Origin: an uncultured Anaerolineales bacterium
GTDB lineage: Bacteria > Chloroflexota > Anaerolineae > Anaerolineales > Villigracilaceae
Assembly (NCBI GenBank): GCA_937928015.1
Contig: CALFXA010000064.1
Location: forward strand, 1-32,393
Reading direction: 5' to 3'
DNA: 32,393 bases
The position numbers and the translations under genes were made by a program. Positions within the stretch are counted from its first letter, which is position 1. Each line of letters opens with the position of its first letter. Below are positions 14,350 to 20,275 of the stretch, in pieces. Under the pieces are notes generated by a model that saw only the letters and a program-made list of their open reading frames with translations, ran no database searches and was not told the origin of the DNA.

Positions 14350-15717
14350 CTACAGGGATAAACCCATTTCTTTCAGTTCGGTTTTGACTTCCTCGTACAT
14401 CTTCTGCCAGAAATCCAATGGCTGGATCTTGACCGTGTCATAGACCTGGTCGAAGGACAGGCCAGGATTGCCTTCCGGTGTGAAGACGTGTTCGTACTTC
14501 GGCAGCAATTGCTGGACAAAGGCATTGGCGTCCTTGAGCGACATCTTCATCTTGTGAGTCGCCAGCGCGACTTCGGCCATCAGACGGGCTTCCAGGCCCG
14601 AGCAGTTGGGGGCGTTCCCATCGGCGGCGCCCACACCTTCGAGGTGGTTTCCGCTCACGGCATTGACGATGGCGTTGGCAGCCGTTTCGTAGAGCAGTTC
14701 CTTCGTCCCCGCGCCTGACTTCGGGTAAATATCCGCGACGATGATGTGCGGCGCGTGACGGGCGAAGGCCTGTCCCGTGGCGTTAATGACCCACAGCACG
14801 TCGCGGGTGGAGGTGGCGATGTGGCGCACGTGGATGGGATGCAGGATGTGATAATCAGCCAGACAGGTGATGTTGGCGATCAGGTAGGAGGCTACGTTGA
14901 CCACCGCCGAACCGGCAGGTCCGCCGCCCAGGCCGCCGACGATGACGCACGGCAGCGAGGCGTTGACCATGCCATACTCCAACGAGTTGACCGCGCGCGA
15001 GATGTTGCGGTGATCCATCTTCAGCTCGTTGAGCACGGGCACCAGATGCGAGTCACAGGGGCGCAGGTAATCGGGGTGGGCGGCGGCCAGGTCGCCCAGC
15101 TCAGAGACCGAGCTTTGCGCGGCCAGCATGCCCATGCCTGCGCGGCCCACGCGCTTGAGCCCCTGACGCATGTATTGCAGTTCGCGGCGGGTGGAGACGA
15201 TCTCGATCGGGTTGCCCGTGCGGACCTCGCGCCCGTCCACTTCGACCAGTGTGCCACAGGTGGCCAGGTCGATCAGCGGCTCCTGCATGTAGGACATGAC
15301 ATTAGCGAGGAAGATGCGCTCAGGGATGGGCGTCCCTGGGGAGCCGCCGAAGAATAACGGAGCCCGCTCATTGTTCAGGTGACGGGCATAGAGCGTGCGG
15401 GCGTCCTTGCCCTCACCCATGACCACTTCCTGCGGCGCGGTGCGAATCCCGTAGTCGATCTCATCCTGTGAGATGTGGATCAGGCGTTCGGTGGAGCGGC
15501 TGTAGGCGCCGAGGGTTACGGCCAATTCGTAGCCCGCGTTCCAGATGGCTTCCGAGAGGGCGGGGTCGTCGGTGACGAGCTCGTTGGGGTTCCATTCGAG
15601 CTTGTATTTCTTGACTAGCCGTTTGGTGGTCATGGCCACCTTTTCGAGGTCCCAGTTTTCTTCGGTCATGTAGGGGCCCGAGTTGGCGCGGTCGAGGATT
15701 TCGAGGTAATTCAGCAT
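14350..15717 (-). CDS. non-pyrrolysine MtmB-family corrinoid methyltransferase
   Basis: A 455-residue soluble protein that aligns along its length with methanogen monomethylamine methyltransferase MtmB (458 aa). Shared landmarks include the ENWDLEKV start region, GGSPGTPIPE, GRAGMG, CDSHLVPVLNELKMD, HPIHVRH and SGLEARLMAEVALAT. MtmB has pyrrolysine at residue 202 in GMGV-Pyl-GPETS; here the matching position is Leu198 (codon CTG, 15124-15126) in GMGMLAAQSS. The acidic neighbours also change: MtmB's Glu three residues after Pyl is Gln201, and its GGIEETT loop is GGPAGSA. It should still pass a methyl to the upstream corrinoid protein, but its substrate is probably not monomethylamine. The ATG at 15715-15717 has a GGAGA ribosome site. 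The family is sure, the substrate unknown. Confidence 0.9.
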   Translation of the reverse strand: MLNYLEILDRANSGPYMTEENWDLEKVAMTTKRLVKKYKLEWNPNELVTDDPALSEAIWNAGYELAVTLGAYSRSTERLIHISQDEIDYGIRTAPQEVVMGEGKDARTLYARHLNNERAPLFFGGSPGTPIPERIFLANVMSYMQEPLIDLATCGTLVEVDGREVRTGNPIEIVSTRRELQYMRQGLKRVGRAGMGMLAAQSSVSELGDLAAAHPDYLRPCDSHLVPVLNELKMDHRNISRAVNSLEYGMVNASLPCVIVGGLGGGPAGSAVVNVASYLIANITCLADYHILHPIHVRHIATSTRDVLWVINATGQAFARHAPHIIVADIYPKSGAGTKELLYETAANAIVNAVSGNHLEGVGAADGNAPNCSGLEARLMAEVALATHKMKMSLKDANAFVQQLLPKYEHVFTPEGNPGLSFDQVYDTVKIQPLDFWQKMYEEVKTELKEMGLSL

Positions 15718-15735
15718 TGGGGTCTCCGATAAACA

Positions 15736-15759
15736 ATGGGCGACGCATGCGTCGCCCAT
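15736..15759. repeat. 24-bp perfect palindrome between corrinoid-protein and MtmB-like genes
   Basis: The sequence is atgggcgacgca followed by its exact complement tgcgtcgcccat. It is of the gggcgacgcatgcgtcgccc type scattered in many genomes. It fills half of the 47-base gap, 18 bases before the methyltransferase ATG, next to its ribosome site. Confidence 0.8.
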
Positions 15760-15764
15760 AAAAA

Positions 15765-16421
15765 TCATGTGTTCATTTTTGCGCGCGCCAGCTTAACGGC
15801 CTCGGCCGCATTGCGGGCGGTGCCGTCGGCGCCGATGGCCTTGGCCCAGTCTTCGGTGACGGATGCGCCGCCCACCAGCACCACATATTTCTCGCGGATG
15901 CCGCGCGCGACGAGCAGGTCGATCAGGTCCTTCATGAAGGGCATGGAGGTGGTCAGCAGCGCGGAAAGCGAAATGATCTGCGCGCCGAGTTCCTCGGCCT
16001 TGTCGATGATGGATTTGATCGGCACGTCCACGCCCATGTCGGTGACCTCGAAGCCCGCCGCAGTCATCATCGAGGCGACGATGTTCTTGCCGATGTCGTG
16101 GATGTCGGTCTGGACGGTGGCAGCCACCACCTTGCCCTTGACCTTGCCCTCGCCTTCGGAGTATTTCTCCAGCAGCGGCGGCTTGACCACTTCCATGGCG
16201 GCCTTGAGGGCGCGGCCCGCCAGCATCAGTTCTGGCAGGAAATATTCGCCACGCTCGAAGCGTTTGCCCACTTCCTCCGCGCCGCTCATCAAGCCCATGT
16301 TCAGTATCTGAAGCGGATCGACGCCCGCATCCAGAGCGGCCTGGGTGGCTTCGGTAGCCAGGTCGGTGTCGCCGTCCACCACGGCTTCGGCGATGGCTTG
16401 AAAGTGTTCCTGGTCCGTCAT
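15765..16421 (-). CDS. methyltransferase corrinoid (B12-binding) protein, MtbC/MtmC-like
   Basis: A 218-residue cytoplasmic protein that carries the methyl group on cobalt. An N-terminal four-helix cap (1-90, with GLMSGAEEVGKRFERGEYFLPELMLAGRAL) precedes a B12-binding Rossmann domain with the signature D-x-H-x-x-G at Asp106/His108/Gly111 (TDIHDIGKN); His108 should be the lower cobalt ligand. SLSALLTTSM and VGGASVTEDWA complete the base-off binding site. It lies directly upstream of the MtmB-like methyltransferase, the usual arrangement of partner proteins. The ATG follows AGGAG at 5 bases. It must be kept in Co(I) by the activase encoded at 8440-10509. Confidence 0.95.
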   Translation of the reverse strand: MTDQEHFQAIAEAVVDGDTDLATEATQAALDAGVDPLQILNMGLMSGAEEVGKRFERGEYFLPELMLAGRALKAAMEVVKPPLLEKYSEGEGKVKGKVVAATVQTDIHDIGKNIVASMMTAAGFEVTDMGVDVPIKSIIDKAEELGAQIISLSALLTTSMPFMKDLIDLLVARGIREKYVVLVGGASVTEDWAKAIGADGTARNAAEAVKLARAKMNT

Positions 16422-16489
16422 GTCGACTCCTGACTGTAAGGGGATATTTTGATTTTATGGCAGGTGGAGGTTATGGTCAATAGCAATAA

Positions 16490-16549
16490 ACCTCGGAGGT
16501 CTGCCATGCAACTTCTTTGACAGGAAGTCAGGCCGTAGACCTCCGAGGT
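16490..16549. repeat. inverted dispersed repeat between the small Cys protein and corrinoid protein
   Basis: Perfect 13-bp arms acctcggaggtct (16490-16502) and agacctccgaggt (16537-16549) enclose 34 bases with an inner acttc/gaagt pair. It fills most of the gap after the small gene's stop and has no T tail. Confidence 0.75.
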
Positions 16550-16561
16550 CTCATTTAATCT

Positions 16562-16801
16562 TCAATCTTCGTCCTCGTGTTGCTCCCCATACACGCGGAT
16601 CACCGCCGCTTCGACCTCGGCCTCGGAATGACTCTCGCAGGCCACCAGCGGTCGGTTCGCATGGTCCACTTTTCGCCCGCCTGCGCTCATCACCTTGCTG
16701 TCAGTGAATTTTCCATTTTCATCGTAGATCACGTACAACTCGTACAATTTTCCGCACACGATGCAGCCGTGCATCTCGCCTTTGACGTGGGTTTCGGACA
16801 T
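16562..16801 (-). CDS. small protein with CxxC and CxxH motifs, function unknown
   Basis: A 79-residue soluble protein, first gene of the methyltransferase locus. It has Cys13-x2-Cys16 (GCIVCGKLY) and Cys55-x2-His58 (ACESH), spaced like a single zinc-binding or redox site, and a very acidic C-terminus (GEQHEDED). I do not recognise a family. The position, directly upstream of the corrinoid protein and downstream of a TATAAT, suggests a regulator, zinc donor or accessory subunit, but nothing in the sequence decides this. The ATG follows AGAGGAG, so expression is well supported. Confidence 0.7.
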   Translation of the reverse strand: MSETHVKGEMHGCIVCGKLYELYVIYDENGKFTDSKVMSAGGRKVDHANRPLVACESHSEAEVEAAVIRVYGEQHEDED

Positions 16802-16863
16802 GGGTTCTCCTCTGGTACTAAATTACCACCCGCGTGGGGGTGCCTCTGACAAAGCTGTAAGGC

Positions 16864-16869
16864 ATTATA
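16864..16869 (-). promoter_or_regulatory. -10 of the methyltransferase locus (TATAAT), overlapping a plus-strand -10-like box
   Basis: The minus strand carries a perfect TATAAT about 62 bases upstream of the first gene's ATG; no good -35 is seen 17 bases upstream. The overlapping plus-strand TATACT (16866-16871) could serve the divergent glycosidase gene, so the two units may compete for polymerase. The leader is too short for a cobalamin riboswitch. Confidence 0.45.
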
Positions 16870-16936
16870 CTTTTTCTTTCCCGGGGGCGGGAATTTGGCG
16901 ATGGTAAAAATAGTTATACCCCGAAAGGAGTCCTTT

Positions 16937-19588
16937 ATGAAACGCGTACTCTTGACCGTCATCCTCCTGATTTCCATCCTGCTGGGGCCAATCACGCCCG
17001 TCCAGGCGGCCAGCCAAAGCGTCTACGCTGACAGCCTGGCCACGGGCTGGGAAGATTGGTCGTATAACTCCATCACGGTGGACCTGGCACACTCGGCCCA
17101 TGTCCATGCGGGGACGCACGCCGTGGCCGTGACGTACACAGGCGGCTGGAGCGGCTTCCAGATCGGGTATCATGCCGCCAGCCTCGACATCAGCGCATAC
17201 GACACCTTCCGCTTTTGGATCAACGGTGGGACCTCGGGCGGGCAGACCATCCAATTACAGATCAGCGACGCGAACGGCGTCATCGTTCAACAGGACATCT
17301 CTCCCCAGGCCAATACCTGGGCGAAGGTGGACGTTTCGCTGAATTCGGTCGGTTCGCCGCGCAGTGTGTACAGCATCGCTTGGTTCAATAACACGGCGGG
17401 AGCGCAGTCCACCTACTATCTCGACGACATCTCCTTCGAAAATATCGGGACGCCGCCCCCGCCGCCTGGAACGGGACCTGCCCTCAGCGTGGACGTCGCC
17501 GCGAATCGGCATGCCATCAGCCCGTACATCTATGGCATCAACTACGCCAGCCAAGCCATCGCCGCCGACCTGCGTCTGCCCGTCCGCCGCTGGGGCGGAA
17601 ACTCCACCACGCGGTACAACTGGCAGATCAACGTCCATAACACGGGCAGCGACTGGTACTATGAAAATATCCCCGACGACAATTCTCCCACCGAGACGTT
17701 GCCCAATGGTTCGGCCTCCGACCAGTTCGTGGACCAGGACCAGGCTACGGGCACCGAGTCGCTCATCACCATCCCGATGATCGGCTGGACGCCCAAGCGG
17801 CGGGTGGAGAGCCATCCGTACGATTGCGGTTTTACGCGCACCGCCTTCCCCAACCAGGACAGCTTCGACCCGTGGGACACGAACTGCGGTAACGGTGTCC
17901 ACAACGGGGCAGACATCACGGGCAATAACCCGCTCGATACCAGCGTTGCCATCGACCAGACTTTCGTCACTGCCTGGATCAATCACTTCATCGCGCGTTA
18001 TGGCACCGCGGCGAACGGCGGCGTGCAGTTCTACAATCTCGACAACGAGCCGATGTTGTGGAACAGCACCCATCGCGACGTTCATCCGACTCCAACCACC
18101 TACGACGAGATGAAGACCCGCACCGAGCTGTATGCGGCTGCCGTCAAAGCGGCCGATCCCTCCGCCCAAACGCTGGGCCCCGTGGTCTGGGGCTGGTGCG
18201 CCTATTTCTATTCCGCCGCGGACGGTTGCTCTGCGGGCGCCGACCACGCCGCGCACGGCAATATGGATTTCATTCCGTGGTATCTCCAGCAGATGCAGGC
18301 CTACCAGACCGCCCACGGCACGCGCATCCTCGATTATCTCGATATGCATGTCTATCCTCAGGTGGACGGGGTGTACTCCACTTCGTTGGGAGATTCCAGC
18401 GTACAGGCTGCGCGCCTGCGTTCCACCCGTCAGTTGTGGGACCCGACCTACGTCCACGAAGGCTGGATCGGCCAGCCCGTGTACCTAATCCCGCGCATGA
18501 AAACATGGGTGAGTGCCAATTATCCTGGCACGAAGACCGCCATCACCGAATACAACTGGGGCGCGCTCGATTACATGAACGGCGCGCTGGCCCAGGCCGA
18601 TATCCTTGGCATCTTCGGTCGCGAGGGGCTGGACCTGGCCACCCTGTGGGGCCCGCCTGATAACGTGAACGCGCCTGGCATCTTTGCCTTCCGCATGTAT
18701 CGCAACTACGACGGGGCGGGCAGCGCCTTCGGCGAGACCTCGGTCCAGGCCGCCAGCGCGGACCAATCCCAACTGGCGATCTATGCCGCCCAACGGGCAG
18801 CCGACAGCGCCCTGACGATCATGGTCGTCAACAAGACCAGCGGCGACCTGACCAGCAGCATCACCCTGAGCAATTTCCAATCCTCGGGCGCGGCACAGGT
18901 CTGGCGGTATTCGTCCGCGAACCTGGGAGCCATCCTGCGTCCATCGGATGTGGCCGTCACCGCCAGCGGTATCAGTGCCACATTCCCCGCCAACTCCATC
19001 ACGCTGCTGGTCGTCCCGACGGGCACGGTCACCGCCACCTTTGCGGACGTGCCGACTTCATATTGGTCGTGGTCGTTCATCGAGCGCTTGTATGCGGCGG
19101 GCATCACGGGCGGATGTGGCACCAACCCGCTGCTGTATTGTCCAGAGACGGTGGTCACGCGCAGCCAGATGGCTGTTTTCCTCGAACGCGGCATGCATGG
19201 AAACACGTTCAACCCACCTGTAGTACCGATCACGTTTTCGGATACGTCAGGCCATTGGGCACAATACTGGATCGAGGCCTTGAAAAATGACGGCGTGACG
19301 AGCGGTTGCGGCAATGGGGCCTTCTGCCCTGAAGTCGCTGTCACACGCAGCCAGATGGCAATCTTCCTGTTGCGCGCCGAGCATGGAGCGGCCTACACCC
19401 CGCCTTCTGTGGGAGCGGGGACGGGCTTCAATGATGTCCCTGTCAATTACTGGGCCGCTGCATGGATCAAACAACTGGCCGCCGAAGGCATCACGGGCGG
19501 ATGCGGCTCGGGCAATTATTGTCCAGAGGTGTCAGTCACGCGCGCGCAGATGGCGGTATTCCTTGTGAGGACGTTCGGGTTGCCGTAA
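16937..19588 (+). CDS. cell-surface GH44-family glycosidase with three SLH domains
   Basis: An 883-residue secreted enzyme, probably an endo-acting beta-glucanase or xyloglucanase. A signal peptide (cleavage likely after PVQA, residue 24) is followed by a beta-sandwich domain to about 170, a TPPPPPGTGP linker and a GH44 catalytic domain: ISPYIYGINYA, RRWGGNSTTRYNW, YNLDNEPMLWNSTHRDVHP (acid/base Glu371), LDYLDMHVYPQ and ITEYNWG (nucleophile Glu538). Three SLH domains (about 698-883) should anchor it to the cell wall. The ATG at 16937 has AAAGGAG; the upstream in-frame ATG at 16895 would spoil the signal peptide. The catalytic residues are assigned by motif. Its SLH block is nearly identical to that of the convergent gene. 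Confidence 0.9.
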   Translation: MKRVLLTVILLISILLGPITPVQAASQSVYADSLATGWEDWSYNSITVDLAHSAHVHAGTHAVAVTYTGGWSGFQIGYHAASLDISAYDTFRFWINGGTSGGQTIQLQISDANGVIVQQDISPQANTWAKVDVSLNSVGSPRSVYSIAWFNNTAGAQSTYYLDDISFENIGTPPPPPGTGPALSVDVAANRHAISPYIYGINYASQAIAADLRLPVRRWGGNSTTRYNWQINVHNTGSDWYYENIPDDNSPTETLPNGSASDQFVDQDQATGTESLITIPMIGWTPKRRVESHPYDCGFTRTAFPNQDSFDPWDTNCGNGVHNGADITGNNPLDTSVAIDQTFVTAWINHFIARYGTAANGGVQFYNLDNEPMLWNSTHRDVHPTPTTYDEMKTRTELYAAAVKAADPSAQTLGPVVWGWCAYFYSAADGCSAGADHAAHGNMDFIPWYLQQMQAYQTAHGTRILDYLDMHVYPQVDGVYSTSLGDSSVQAARLRSTRQLWDPTYVHEGWIGQPVYLIPRMKTWVSANYPGTKTAITEYNWGALDYMNGALAQADILGIFGREGLDLATLWGPPDNVNAPGIFAFRMYRNYDGAGSAFGETSVQAASADQSQLAIYAAQRAADSALTIMVVNKTSGDLTSSITLSNFQSSGAAQVWRYSSANLGAILRPSDVAVTASGISATFPANSITLLVVPTGTVTATFADVPTSYWSWSFIERLYAAGITGGCGTNPLLYCPETVVTRSQMAVFLERGMHGNTFNPPVVPITFSDTSGHWAQYWIEALKNDGVTSGCGNGAFCPEVAVTRSQMAIFLLRAEHGAAYTPPSVGAGTGFNDVPVNYWAAAWIKQLAAEGITGGCGSGNYCPEVSVTRAQMAVFLVRTFGLP
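19027..19588 (+). repeat. SLH-encoding arm, inverted relative to 19723-20275
   Basis: Three SLH modules at the end of the GH44 gene. Stretches such as the one encoding ITFSDTSGHWAQYWIEAL are highly similar at the DNA level to the complement of the neighbouring gene's 3' end. Each module has a GGC/SGC...YC/FC cysteine pair. Confidence 0.8.
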
Positions 19589-19600
19589 GAAGAAAATCGA

Positions 19601-19633
19601 CCGCCGCAGGGATTTCCCTGCGGCGGTTTTTTT
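19601..19633 (+). terminator. terminator of the GH44 gene
   Basis: A 12-bp perfect stem (ccgccgcaggga / tccctgcggcgg) with a 2-base loop is followed by T7, 12 bases past the stop codon. Confidence 0.92.
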
Positions 19634-19722
19634 GATACTAGAGTTTGCTTTGTGCATACAAACTGTGGAACTTAGAATTCTATCGTAGAGGATCGAGATG
19701 GAATTTTGAGTGCGTACTTGGC

Positions 19723-20275
19723 TCAGGGTAAATTAAAAGCTCTTACCAAAAAAACAGCCATCTGAGCACGAGTTATTGCGGCGGTGGGACAATAAATCCC
19801 ATTACCGCAACCCCCGGTGATTCCTTCAGCGGCCAATTGCTTGATCCATGCGGCAGCCCAGTAATCGGCAGGGACATCGTTGAAACCTGTACCAGATCCT
19901 ACAGCGGGTGGGATATATTCTAAACCATACTTTGCCCTAAGCAGGAAAACTGCCATTTGGTCGCGTGTGACCGCGATTTCAGGACAGAAGACTCCTGCTC
20001 CGCAGCCACTCGTTATGCCATCATTTTTCAGAGCCTCGATCCAGTATTGCGCCCAATGGCCCGACGTATCCGAGAATGTGATCGGCACCATAGGCGGATT
20101 GAATGTGCCACCGTGGATGCCACGCTCAAGAAAGATTGCCATCTGCGCGCGGGTTACTACGCTATCGGGGCAATATTTGAAAGGAGTTGTCTCGCACCCT
20201 CCTGTAATGCCGGCATGGTAAATTTTCTCAATATATTGCCAAGCCCAGTGATTTTGTGGCACGTCAAAGAATATG
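19723..20275 (-). repeat. SLH-encoding arm, inverted relative to 19027-19588
   Basis: Three SLH modules at the end of the beta-helix gene, whose protein sequence closely follows the GH44 SLH tail (for example SGHWAQYWIEALKNDG and YWAAAWIKQLAAEGITGGCG are shared). The two arms form a long imperfect inverted repeat around a 134-base spacer. Confidence 0.8.

Larger units (their letters stand above)
6437..16801 (-). other. corrinoid methyltransferase locus with its own ECF importer (ten genes)
   Basis: Ten minus-strand genes follow each other without interruption: CxxC/CxxH protein, corrinoid protein, non-pyrrolysine MtmB homologue, ECF S component, fused ECF ATPases, ECF T component, small virulence-factor-family protein, ASKHA activase, homocysteine methyltransferase-like and UroD-like methyltransferase. 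Together they could form a complete import-demethylate-reactivate-transfer module. Gaps are short (overlap of 4 bases up to about 220), but a terminator-like hairpin precedes the last gene and palindromes sit in most gaps, so it may be several transcripts. A TATAAT lies upstream of the first gene. Unity of the locus is inferred from order and strand. Confidence 0.7.

Noticed and set aside
14350..15717. In-frame UAG encoding pyrrolysine
   Set aside because: The MtmB-like frame is open with a CTG at the Pyl position; no pyl genes or readthrough context are seen in the window.
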